From positions 3,052,418-3,116,417 of the forward strand of contig JAINUG010000049.1 of the NCBI GenBank assembly GCA_029706075.1: a stretch of 64,000 nucleotides of DNA. The letters run 5' to 3'. Position 1 is the first letter of the stretch. Each line of letters begins with the position of its first letter. The translations under genes and the position numbers were made by a program. The notes below the pieces were generated by a model. It did no database searches. It saw only the letters and a list, made by a program, of their open reading frames with translations, and had not been told where the DNA came from. Shown here piece by piece: positions 15,044 through 26,608 of this stretch. This DNA is from Aldrovandia affinis (Eukaryota > Chordata > Actinopteri > Notacanthiformes > Halosauridae).

Positions 15044-16063
15044 TGTTACGTTCTGAGTGTCTGTTCGGTTTGTTTTTGTACTTTGTTTATTTATCATTCT
15101 TCGAGTACTGTTGTGTTCTGAGTGTCTGTTCTGTTTGTTTTTGTACTTTGTTTATTTATCATTCTTCGACTCATGTTTCTTTCACGTTCTGTTCCCCGTC
15201 TGTTATTGTTCCGGTTCTAGATCCACTCCTTGTCTTTGTCATTTGCACTTCGGGAAATGTTTCTTTTTTTCCATCTTCGTTGCTTATTATCTAGTTTTCT
15301 TCCTTCTTACTTTCTAGATTGCACTTTGTATATATTAGTTAGATGTATATAGTACTAACCAACTAATCTACTAACTTTATGGATTTAGATTAAGTTACTA
15401 ACACTACTAATCACTAATTATCTCACGCTTCTGACTATCGCTGTCTTTCTCGCTCATTATCCTATCTCTGTTAGCTTTTCACTTTTCCTTTCATACGCAC
15501 GCAGCTTCTCTCTTTGCGTTCCTCCCCTTCTAGCTATGCACGTGTCTGCCTGATCTCCCAAGTCGTTTATTGTCTATATGTTTGTATGTTTCCCAGTCCG
15601 TGTATTGCGTTTCCCCTCGTTATTCTATTAGCGAATCCCCTCGTTATTAGATTATCGATTCCCATTGTTTACACCTGTGTTCCTACCTCTCTCCTCCCAG
15701 TCACACCTGATTCCCATTGTGTTTCCTGTCTCTGCCTGTATATATGTTCAGTGTTTTCGTTTTCTCTTTGTCAATACGTTGATTCTTTATTCCCTGAGCC
15801 TACCCTTCTTACAGCCAGAGTTTATTGCATTCCTTCCGAGACACCCCTTCTGTTGACTACCCCGAGCCTGCCTAGCGATTCTGTTTTGTTTGCCTATCTG
15901 CCTACCTGTTATTGACCTTTTGGACTGCCTGTTTTTACTTCTCTCTGCCTCGCGTTTTTGTACCTTTGATATTCTGATTCCTGGTTTTGATCCCTGATTC
16001 CCAATAAACAACTCTTTTGCCTAAGTCCTGATCTGCGTCTGGGTCCTTGTCCGGTTCCTGACA
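15044..16063 (+). mobile_element. solo LTR of an LTR retrotransposon, 1020 bp
   Basis: The sequence begins TGTTACG and ends CCTGACA, the TG...CA ends typical of LTRs. It is flanked by a perfect 5-bp duplication, CATAC (15039-15043 and 16064-16068). Inside are a TATA-like stretch at about 15739 and a polyadenylation signal AATAAA at 16003, giving a plausible U3-R-U5 layout in plus orientation. The first part holds a tandem duplication of about 70 bp (15045-15175). No internal gag/pol sequence or second LTR is present, so this is a recombination remnant. It belongs with the LTR at 31388-32409: similar length, same TSD size, and a shared TATA region leading into TCAGTGTTTT. Confidence 0.9.
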
Positions 16064-16140
16064 CATACACTGAAAGATTTATGCATTCACTACTGTAAGT
16101 TGCTTTGGATAAAAGCGTCTGCTAAATGCCATATATTGTT
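16064..16140 (+). mobile_element. SINE family B, 3' part (split by LTR)
   Basis: Starts with the repeated CATAC and continues ACTGAAAGATTTATGCATTC, then GTAAGTTGCTTTGGATAAAA and GCGTCTGCTAAATG, the standard tail of this family. See the 5' part at 14965-15043. Confidence 0.9.
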
Positions 16141-19060
16141 TACTGGGTTTTGTAGCTTGACATCCTGCTGAAATGCACTATGTGTCTCTTTGACCAATCT
16201 AGGGTGGCTGGCAGCGATTTATCAATGATAATCATAAGACGAGATACCAATGAAATTGTATTATTGTGTTCACTATATGGATTCGAATTTTGATGTGAAT
16301 GTGTGCAATCGGAATTGTTTTCAAAGTCTAATGTGCCACACAGACACCAAATAAAATATGATATGCTAATGATAGGCTTTATCATCATTAGCATAGCACG
16401 GCCATATCACAGATGCAACAACAAACGGTGTGTTAAACTTAAAACCTTCAATAGCATTCATGAAAAATGTACTAGCTACCATAGCCCCAATTGATACCAC
16501 CCTTAACAACTTGAAAGCAGATATAATTTGAAGTTGAACTGAACATTCAAACAACAAGAGTTCAGTCAAGATGTGAACACCTTCCTGTTAGATTCAGTTC
16601 TGGGGATTGATGCTGACTCTAAATCTGAAATGGATAGATACAATACCTCTACAAAGAAAAAACAGAGGAAATACACTGAATAAATCAAAGCATACATAGT
16701 AATACATAATTCAACACAAAAGGGTAAAGCATATTTATCAGAAATCACATTTGTTCATATGTGTCTATCCATTACATTCCAATATCAGTTTATAATAGGG
16801 TTAATGATGCTTAAGTTTAACAGCCAAATATAATGAACTGTGATGTTGTTTTTTCGACAGCAAGACCCACTTGCTCTGGGTGAATAATCTTTTATTTTTC
16901 ATATTTTTCCTTTAAACAAAGCAGGCTTCATGCAGCTAATAATTTTGAGGATTTTGCCAGTGTAGTGAGAAATATTAATAAACATTGTGAATGATGGGAA
17001 CGTGTGAACCTTGTAACGGCGGAACAAAAAGTGTTCCATTTTCTACTGTTTTCCAGTTGCTTTCTATAATAAGATTGTAATATTTTGTTATGGGATCAAT
17101 AGGCATTTCTGACTCGTTATTTATTTTCTCTTAATAATAAGTGTAAAGCCCAGAATCACATTCTTTTACTGATAAACATTTGACACTGTATTGAATTCCA
17201 CTCAATAAAGCAGATAAATGTCCAATAGCCCAGCTCTGTAAATTGACATGCTATTTATTTTTCCTTAATTATCATGATTGCTATTCCCCTCAAGGCACCG
17301 TGTCAGGAGTAAATAAATTTGGTTCTACTGGCCTCTTTATTATTTTATTTGATGCACTTCAAAAGACCCAGTGGAAGGTAATAATGCCAGAATTAAAAAC
17401 AATACTTTTCGTTATGCCGTGACTTTTTAGTGACTTAACAAAGCACAATCAACATCACAAAAACAATACACATTCACCTTCAATTTAACTTTGAGAGCTT
17501 TAGTTTCCCACGATCAGGCACATTAATCGTGACCAAATTGAGTGCAACATATGTCCGACTCCATTCCATAAGGCGTGTCGTGCTCTGGTATGAATGCATT
17601 GCATTTTGCAATGGCCATTAATCGTGCCACAACAAAAATAAATAAAAAGAGCGAGAATGGTGTCCAATCATAGTCCTAGGGCAGGTAGCAGCCCCCACCC
17701 ATAGAGCGAGATTATTAAACAAGAAAATATAAAATCATTAAAGAATAATTAGACAAGAGATATATGTTATGTTACATTAAGCAAGAGGGGAACACAATGT
17801 CTGAGGATGCTGTGCTGTTTCTGAATTGAATGGTTTGTTGGAGAGGATTGGACAAATAGTAGCAGTTATTGGTGAGGAATTTCCCCAGAGATCAGTATTC
17901 TGCTTTAGAGGCTATTCAAGAACAGGTCTGCTGACCAGCCATAGACAATGTCCCAGTAACACTTCTCCATCACATTGTGAAATATGTTATGTAAACTGCT
18001 TACAAAAATATACTACAACAATTTGGGCTAAGTCTTAATCACAATTGTAAATCATTGGTCTTAAGCAATACATACTTTGGGAAAAGGACTTTGTAATTGT
18101 CGTGGGCCAGTACATTATAATTGCTTGCAAGAGATGCATTCTCTGTGAGCCTGTATTTTTGCCACAGGCTCAGTTCCGACCCACTTTCTGCTCCGTCAAT
18201 GTCCAAGTCATTCTCTTGGCAAACTCCAGCACATTTGTTAAATTCCAAATCCTCGCAATGACAATGGATGAGGACACAATGTTTTTGCGCAAGACAAACC
18301 CGACAAACCAAAACTTCCACTCCCTGTCCATTCGTTTTGTTCCACATGCCCTGACAACAGAATTTTGATTAAGCGAGTGGAATTCGCATTTGAATTCCAG
18401 CTCTGACAATTTTGACAGAGGCCAGAGAGGGCAATTTTAACAAAAGTAATGAGAGTAATAAAAGGAAAGTTTCTTCTGCTACACCCATTACTGTCTGTCC
18501 TTTTCATGGAAGTGGTGGATTTGCAGGCAAGTGAGTCTCCTCACCTGCGGTCCCACTTTGCATCAAGTGGCCCTAATACCTGTGTAGTTAGGCTGTACTT
18601 ACACATTGTTACATAGTACTTACTACCTTAAAACCTGTTTGCGGTTTCAATATTTATAAATGTGTAACAATTATGGTTTATGTAATTACACCTGTGTAAC
18701 AGAAAATATGTTAACAATTTTGTTTACATTGTGTAAGTACACATTTGAAATATAATTGTGTGACAAGAGTGTATCAACACTTGAAACTTCCCGCTCACGG
18801 TGTTGTTCAAAACATGGGTCAATGATCAATGGAGCACTGCCAATTTTTACATGGGTGGTTTATCTGTATCCACTTGAAGTCAACTCATACATAGTAGAAA
18901 GATTAATTTGGTACTGTTTATTCAAAATCAATGACTATGAATAAGTAGAAAGATTGTTTCAGATGTGTAGATGTTTCCCTCCTAGGAATAATTAGGAGAT
19001 GTGAGTCATTTTGTTTTTCATACACAAAAAGCATTCTGGTTTGAAAGTCCATGTTACCAA
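16141..19060. other. A+T-rich non-coding stretch, possible conserved elements
   Basis: No gene is recognised. Positions about 17040-17480 are dense in homeodomain-like TAAT cores, AATAAA/TTATTT motifs and GATTG/ATGATT strings without simple-sequence decay, the texture often seen in conserved developmental enhancers. This is an impression only. Positions from about 18545 (CACTTTGCATCAAGTGGCCC) look like the start of an unclassified interspersed repeat that may run to about 19400. Confidence 0.35.
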
Positions 19061-19064
19061 GTGT

Positions 19065-19395
19065 ACATGGTAAGTTCACAGGAACTGCCCACTAAAGTGT
19101 AAAACCTTAGTTTATATACCATATACCTAACATTACTGTAGGTATATGGTACGTACACAGAAACTGCCCACTTCATGTAAAGTGTAAAGTGTAAAGTGTA
19201 AAAACATCCTCACCTTTTTTATCAATACTGTACATACAAGGTAAGTACACAGGAAAGCCCACTAATTGTAAAGCGTAAAACCATTTGTCTAAGAACAGTG
19301 TATGTACAGGCAACTAAATGAAAATTGTGACACCCAGTAGGTAGTAGTCAGTAGACTTTTGTGTTACATTACTGTAGGTTCATGGTAAGTACGCT
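19065..19395. repeat. diverged tandem repeat, about three units
   Basis: A unit of roughly 110 bp containing CTGTA-GGT...GGTAAGTACACAGGAA, CTGCCCACT and GTGTAAAACC recurs about three times. A short (GTAAA)n stretch is at 19180-19203. It may be the internal part of a larger unclassified transposable element starting near 18545. Confidence 0.55.
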
Positions 19396-19619
19396 GTGGA
19401 AGCCGTCAGTCTCGGCAGCGGAATTGAGGCGATTAGCGGCCATGCCTACTGGCAGAGCAGCAAGTGCACACACCTTTATTGTATAATATAACCGTACCTG
19501 TGTGCATAAAACTGCTCTGCTGGAGAGTGAACCTGAAAAGTTGCAAACGTCTCTGTGTGTGTTAAATGTTTTGCCGAAAGGCTGTGTTTGATTTGCTGTG
19601 ACAGCGCTGTGTGACAACC

Positions 19620-19665
19620 TGTTTGTAAATGGCGCTATACAAAAATAAATAAAGATTGATTTAGT
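19620..19665 (+). repeat. LINE-like 3' tail
   Basis: GTAAATGGCGCTATACAAAA followed by ATAAATAAAGATTGATT is the short 3' end seen on many teleost LINEs and SINEs. A related tail (AAAGCACTTTGTAACTTTG, AATAAAGATTGATT) occurs at 44104-44145. Confidence 0.5.
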
Positions 19666-19740
19666 TTGTTGTTTTCATTTATTGTTTTGTGACCCGAACC
19701 CGTGAGGGTGACGGCTGAAGATTTTTACTTGTTTTATTTA

Positions 19741-19744
<4 letters not shown>

Positions 19745-19802
<58 letters not shown>
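19745..19802. repeat. (CT)n microsatellite
   Basis: A 58-bp uninterrupted CT run. Confidence 0.97.
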
Positions 19803-19806
<4 letters not shown>

Positions 19807-20870
19807 CCATGCCTGGGGAAGAGCATAATAAATATCTGGTTTCTGGACCGTTAACTCCATTCCCTGTGTCCTGCTGTTCTGTTCTACTCTGGGATGTGTC
19901 ATATGGTGTGTGATGCATGTGTATATAAACAATGTTCAGGGAAAAGTTAGTATCTGACTTTAACTCTCCTCTAATAAATTAGTTATAATCTCAAATAAAA
20001 ACAGAACAAGTAAAACATTAATAACAGGAACTAGAAACAGCAAACATTAATAGAGGCCAAGCATTTGCAGAGGCCAATAATTTAAGCCTAATAACTTTAA
20101 ATCTACAGGTTGCATTTAGTTATGGCAAGCTGATCTCATGGCTGAAACCGAAAAAACTCGAAAAACATGAATATAAAAAAAATACTGCTTTACTCTCAAA
20201 AGTTAGAAGCACAGAAAATCATGAATATAAAATGCAGCAAAAGTTTGTTATAAATCCATCTGTCCATTACTAAGCTTATTCCTGGTCAAGTCGCGGGGGA
20301 CAGCCTATCCCAGAAAGTTTGGTGCCAATATCTTTACACTCATACCTACGGGCAATTTAGTTAGCTATGTCTTTGGACTGTAATTCGATACCCGGAGGCT
20401 AGCCAGCATTGCAAGAGAAAGGCCCCGGCCTAGGATTAGCAGTGCTATCCACTACAGCTGAATCCACAATCTCATATTATCCCTCAAATGAAAGAAAATC
20501 ATGTTTACTAAATTCAAAACTGTTAACTGTGGTCTTGCCAAGCTTTTTAGCTAGCTAGAGACAATATGCATCTTCTGGCATTTAGGCTAAGAAGTTTGGT
20601 TGCCAGAATTGTAATTATACTGTAACTAGCTAGCTTCAGTGAATACAGATCAATTTACAATCTCACATTATCTCCTCAAATAAAATAAAAAAAAGTTTAC
20701 AAAACGCAATACTGTCTGTATTTCAGACAATTACTGGTATCTCCCCAAGTAAAAGTAGTTCAATAAAAAGCTTCAGTTGACAAACTTTTCCTGCTTGTTA
20801 GCAAGTGAAACTGTTAACAAGCAAGTTAATTAGTCATCTAATTCGTTGTCTTATTGGTATATTGTAATTG

Positions 20871-20905
<35 letters not shown>

Positions 20906-23900
20906 GGAGGGACGATGAGATTATAATAAATGAATAAATCCACACTTACGTGGCTTCCACAACAACGAATTAGTTGCCTATCAAGTAAATATCACTTTCA
21001 GTCAGTTGGTCATGTAGTGGTTTGACACCTAGCTAACGTTATATGCCTTCTTATCATCATGGCGATATCTGTCGGTCATTCAACGTCAGCTTTAAGAGGC
21101 AGTGAAATATTGAAAGAACCACTTACCTGTGAAAAGTTATCCCACGAGACTTGCTTCTATGGTTCCTCCTATTTGTACAGCTAAATGCTGCACAACTTTG
21201 TGACATTTTTACATAAGCTAATTCCTTTTCGTACCGTGTTCACAGCCAGGTTCAGGAAACTCAATAATTATGACATTTGGAAATCAAGTAACCTGCATGT
21301 TATGCAGACAATTCTCATGTTTATAACAAGCCAAATGTCACGACAATTGGTTGAGAATTAAACGAGTTACAAGTTGTTAGTATGTGGAAATGTTGCATAA
21401 TGTATCTTTAGCATAATATCACCTTTTGGTGTAAAAACTGTGGAAATTAAATCCCCCAAACTATGTGTTAAGTGAGAAGTTAAAGGTTTCTATTAAAAGC
21501 CGAAAAAGACAGGAAATTCAAATGAACATCAAAACCTTTAATTTCATATGGCCTATGCACTAACAAGGTTTTCCTGCACATCACTGTAGCCATGTTGGTC
21601 TACTTTATTTCAAACAACATGGGCGGGCAGGTTGCTTAGGATTCAAACCTTGTGCTTGCTTGTTAGCTAGTTAGCTTTGTATAACTGCAGTTTGTATAAA
21701 ATTTTTTCATTTTATAAAACAGTTTTTCTTTCTTTTGAGGGGACATGAGATTATGGCTTCATCTGTGACTGCTAAAGACAGATAGCTAGTTCCAGCTAGC
21801 TTGCTAGCTAAAGATGTTCACAACTTTGCTTGCTTCCTCTAACTTACCACAGGCACAAGCTGGGCCCTATAGCCTGTAAATTGCAGGAGCTAGCCAACTA
21901 TGACCAGGTGTCCGCAGAGGCGGGACACAATTGGTCTCACCAGGGGTGGGCGGTGTATAGGGCAGCCAGAATTACCACTAGATTTGTTTCCCCTACCAAC
22001 AACACACCCATAGGCTACCATTTGGCATTAGTTACAGGAACACTTGCTCTCCGATTGATGCCAGCTCTCCTTAAGTACTGTGGTGTGGTAAATAGCCACT
22101 GTGTTGGAGGAAAGAGCTTTGAGGGAACAGTGAAGTTAGAATAAAAATGCCCTTGTTTAAAGTTCAGCACTCTGAATATTGAACACAAGTGGTATTACGC
22201 GTTAAAACCCCCTAACTTATTCTACATGTAAAATATATTTATTTGATTTAATATAATAATCACTACACAGGATTAAATCTCAGAATTTGTTGATAGGCAG
22301 AACAAACTGGTGGATCAACCTTCATCAAAATATACAACTCCCAATTCAATTCAAATTAACAGCTGGTTTATTCAGTCTAACAGTTAGACAAAACATTCAA
22401 CATCCAATCTACAGACGTAGGTTCAACTACCTTAACAAATACAAAATCGGAACATCCAATATGTAGGGTTTAGTTCTGTCTCCTCACATATGGAACATTT
22501 ATCACTACCATTTCACAAGCTTGCTCGTACCACATCAAGCTCCGCTCTCATCTGGCTGCAAAAGTTCCAAAGTGGATATTCCGGCAAAAAAATATACTAA
22601 AAATACTAACATCTAAACATAAAATTGACATGTAACAGTCACAAAAGAGATGAAATGGAAGAAAATTATACCAAACCCAATTTGTCTCTCTCCAAGAACA
22701 AACACACGCAGGCAAGGTGTTGGCTGGCGCCAGATCTTCCAAGAGAGAAAACAGGACAGAGACTTGTAGAATTCTAAGATCGTGTCACCAGCAGGTCAGA
22801 CTTTAAGTGTTGAGCTGGGGGGGGGGTTGGCTCACTCCCTTCTTAGCCCATAATTGATGATTTGGGGGGAGTTCCAGCCAAAGCCAGGTTCAGACTCCCT
22901 TTTTATATTTTTGTTTTGGGTCGCTTACTACCACAAGATATCTTTTCAAGGTTGCCCTTGATATGATGTTGAGAATTGTGGCGATATCAAACATCACTAG
23001 GGTGTGGTGAAGCCAGCTTCATTTATATATTTATATCAAGGTGTTAGTTGAGCTGATATTTGAGGAGGCATAATATACTCAAGAGCATTGCTACCAAGTG
23101 AGGAGGCCAATCACACCATGTTGACCTCCATTTTAATCTGGCAGGCCATAATTCTTTTCTCCATGATCCATAATATTTAGCTCAACTGTAGGTATAAGCC
23201 TGAAGTTGTGGGGTGTGGCACTGGTTCACCAGCCCAAGTGCCCTGGCTTCACTCACAGAGCCATAAACCCGCCAAAGATGGCCCCACTCTGTCTGACTGC
23301 GCAAGATGGTTAAAATGCACCTCCCCGACAAGTGCATACACTTCCAACTGTAGTGTTTCCTTGTGTGGGTGAAGGTGGGACAGCAGGCTCAATAAGCAAA
23401 ATTTCCGTTTCCAAATTAGGGAGGGAAAAAAAGGGGAAATAATGTAATGAAATATGTGCATCCAGTCTCATTAGCAAAGCAAAGCTGTGAAGGAGTTGAA
23501 AATGTACTGTTTCTTTGCAGTACCACTTTTTAAATTGAGTCCTCCCTGAATTAACACAGATGATTGATGTACTAACCAGATGGTGAGCTTCATATTCTTA
23601 ACATTACAAGTACTGTTATTCTTGAAACTCAACGTGTTCTGACTTGCTGACACATGACTGCATATTCTTTAAGGGGCACAGATGAAGATATGTTCCATTG
23701 AAACAGACTGATTCTGTGGGAGGAACAGTGAAGGCTGGAGAGCTGATGAATCTTCCTTCACTCTTTGCTTTACTTAATGGGGCAGCCCTCAATATGCCTG
23801 GCATTATACTTCTGGCTCCAAAATTGAAGGGTGGTGCTTAGTGAAGCGAGGAGACAAGAAATTGCTGCACCGAGGACAATAAAAAAACGTTACAACTTTT

Positions 23901-24329
23901 TCTTTCCTTCTCTTGACTTGGATAATTGGATGCTGGATAAACAGGTTTATGTGCCTGATGCTGGAAGTCTACCGATAATGCAAATGCATAAATGGCAAAC
24001 CTTATCAGACATGGGTATTGTGCAGATTGTTTTTGAAAGCATAACATCAAGTCCACATAATGGTATTTTAAATTCCCTGACCTGTTCTTAAACGAGGGAC
24101 ATTGCTCGCTGAGCCATTATAATTTATTACTGACAATGAATGTTTTGTGCAAGCATCCCTCCTGAACCAAATATCAATGGATTGGTTATTAACCGGTAGT
24201 TTGGTGTAGTGGAATATGACTTGTAAACAGAAGGTAGCTGGTTTGGTTCAAGGGCAGGGCACTACCCAAAGAACCTTGAGCAAATGGCTACTATGTGAAA
24301 TTTAAGCTGTGCAGCCAAGTCTTTTTTAT
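19803..24329. other. non-coding stretch with old repeats
   Basis: No gene is recognised. Positions 20255-20460 hold a degenerate copy of an abundant fish repeat (TTCCTGGTCAAGTCGCGGGG, CATACCTACGGGCAATTTAG, GTCTTTGGACTGTAATTCGA). A (GT)15 run lies at 20875-20904. Reading frames near 21830 and 22548 match nothing I know. Confidence 0.4.
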
Positions 24330-24680
24330 TTTTATTTCCAATTATACCCTCTCTGTTTTTCATGTCAATGATCCCTTGCTCAAATGAGAACTGCCGTAGT
24401 CCCGAGACCGGTAGTGAGCGATACACCACCTCCTCCGATCCAGCACCCGCCTAAGCCAAAGCCTGTCACCGTAACACACAGGACCAATCATACAGTATAT
24501 GCAGAGAGCTCATTCAACTTTTTATCCCTTCCCTGGGGCGGACAGCCAATTGCCGCCCCCTAGTAGCACTCCCGGCCAGAGCCGAAACTGTCGCGACCTT
24601 GTGGAATCGAACGCCAGTCGCAGTGGGCAGCGCCGGACATTCTACTGCTCTACCATCCAGGAGGCCCCATAGCCAAGTAT
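24330..24680 (-). mobile_element. tRNA-derived SINE related to family A, inverted
   Basis: On the minus strand the head reads GGGGCCTCCTGGATGGTAGA then GCAGTAGAATG, with GGCGTTCGATTCCAC as the B box. It is followed by CTAGGGGGCGGCAATTGGCT, GTCCGCCCCAGGGAAGGG and a tail ending near ATAATTGGAAATAAAAATAA. The middle differs from the other family A copies, so this may be a sister subfamily. Confidence 0.7.
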
Positions 24681-24754
24681 TTTTGAATACTTTAATCATG
24701 ATAGCCAATAGACATAGTGGTGGGGAAAATTCTTGGTCTGCTATAGGGTCATTG

Positions 24755-24884
24755 CTAACCCTAACCCTAACCCTAACCCTATTTTTGCCCCAGATCTTGT
24801 GCATTTGCTGCTAAAGTGGTAAGTTTAAAAATGAACTGGCAACCCAAACCCTAACCCTAACCGTAACCCTAACTCTAACCCTAA
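24755..24884. repeat. interstitial telomere-like repeats (CCCTAA)n
   Basis: Two clusters of the vertebrate telomere hexamer are in the same orientation: 24755-24781 (four units) and 24843-24884 (about seven units, some with a substitution such as CCGTAA or CTCTAA). They are separated by about 60 bp of unique sequence. Telomerase fill-in at a repaired break, or a transposon carrying the hexamer, would both explain this. Confidence 0.9.
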
Positions 24885-25161
24885 GTGTAAAACAGCTGGT
24901 TGGACACTTTCCGTTGTTACTAGTGGGGACTCGCGAGAGTTGGGCAAAATAGGGAATAGCCATTATCCTCCTATAGTAGTAGGAAAATATGCGCGGGCTC
25001 ATGCATCGGTTTAGTGCATGCACTTCAGCTGCAACACTCCATGCATGGGTGGTTTAGTGTCAGTTAATTTATTTTGTAAGAGGGACAATTGGAAGTATGT
25101 ACTTTGCCTATTTTTTAGTTATTGAATATCTGTATCTTTGTTGCCTCACCACTGGCAGGGA

Positions 25162-25164
<3 letters not shown>

Positions 25165-25216
<52 letters not shown>
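25165..25216. repeat. (AAT)n microsatellite with LINE-like tail
   Basis: About 17 AAT units followed by AAGAATTGTATTTGTATAGT and GCTTTTCATTACAATGAATC, a common fish retroposon 3' end. A second (AAT)n run is at 26571-26608 and an (AAAT)n run at 25480-25502. Confidence 0.85.
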
Positions 25217-25217
<1 letters not shown>

Positions 25218-25502
25218 GTAAAGAATTGTATTTGTATAGTGCTTTTCATTACAATGAATCTCCAAGCGCTTAACACATGCAGTATAGATCACATGTGCAA
25301 TACAGAAAAAGATCATACAAAAGAGAAGAATCAAATGTGCAGAGTGAACATTAGGATTTATATTTAAGACTGCTTTGGTGGTGTATTTAACTTTATTTGT
25401 GTGTGTGTGTGTCTTTTTTGTTGTTGTTGTTAGCTTTATGTTCATTCTTTCCTGTTGTATTTGTTGTATTGCATTGTTAAAATAAATAAATAAATAAATA
25501 AA

Positions 25503-26570
25503 AGAGGGACAATTGGCAATTTCAAATGGTTTTGATAAAAGATTATAAATTTAACATTTAAAAAAAACAACATTTCTCTCCCTCACACCTGTGTTTCCCT
25601 CTCCCATGTACATATGTGCGGATAGGTCAGTCACCACGTTTGTTTGGACATGCTCTTGGTGCCAGATTACACGGATGACTGACAGTAGGCCGCCTGCATG
25701 GCAAAGCACACTTGATCCTGCAGGTAGGCCCCGAGAGCATTATAACACTGTGGTGAACAACATATTCAGGTATACCCAAAAAGGCACTAAAACATGGAAT
25801 GCAGATATAATAGTTAAAACAAGGGGTACATTGAAAGCAAAAGATAACTGATGTCACAAATAATGTTTTTTTGGTAAGTTTTAATCTTAGGCAATATTGG
25901 GCAAATGCTCATTTAATGTTTGCGCTGGGTCTCACTCCTGGTTGTACAGAATTCACTGCCATAATCATCTTCATCACCATCATCATCATCCTCACTATGT
26001 TTTTTCTCATCTTCTTTTTTAAATGATGATAAGGGCTCACATTTTGCTATATCGATGGCATTCACTGGATGTGGGAAGAGCCACAATTATTCTCCCTGAA
26101 ACACTGACAGCCACACTTCATACCGCAGATCTGTCACTACAATATACACTTTAATTTAATGCAACATTAGATAGACAAAGCAATTACGTGACAAAAGAAA
26201 GGCACATTTCCCTGTTAATGTGTAACAAAATATCCCCATTAATCAGCCCGCTGTATATTTCCCAGATGACATTTGCCACATAGCGGCATATTTCGGTTTC
26301 TACATTTTACATGAAAGCAATCGACATCTCACCCTGAGCGAATTAATTAGAAAATAGTTGCCACCTGTCAAATGAATATTTTTCTGACTGAGCCTTGGAT
26401 GCAGTTTAATGAGGAATCTTCTTTTGTACGAACGCTTTGCTGACACATCGCCATTAGTCAGGTTGTTAGAGTGCGTTCCACTTAGATAAATCAAAAGGGG
26501 AGAGACAGAGAGACAGAGAGAGATTCCCTCCCTGCAGAAGCTACAGCACACTCTGACTGCTATACGAGAG

Positions 26571-26608
<38 letters not shown>

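Noticed and set aside
21830..22144. 104-residue plus-strand open frame
   Set aside because: No motif or family resemblance; isolated in A+T-rich repeat-bearing DNA.
25925..26060. Short acidic frame on the minus strand (DDDDGDEDDYGSEF)
   Set aside because: GAT/ATC trinucleotide-rich DNA gives acidic frames by chance; no splice sites or family match recognised.
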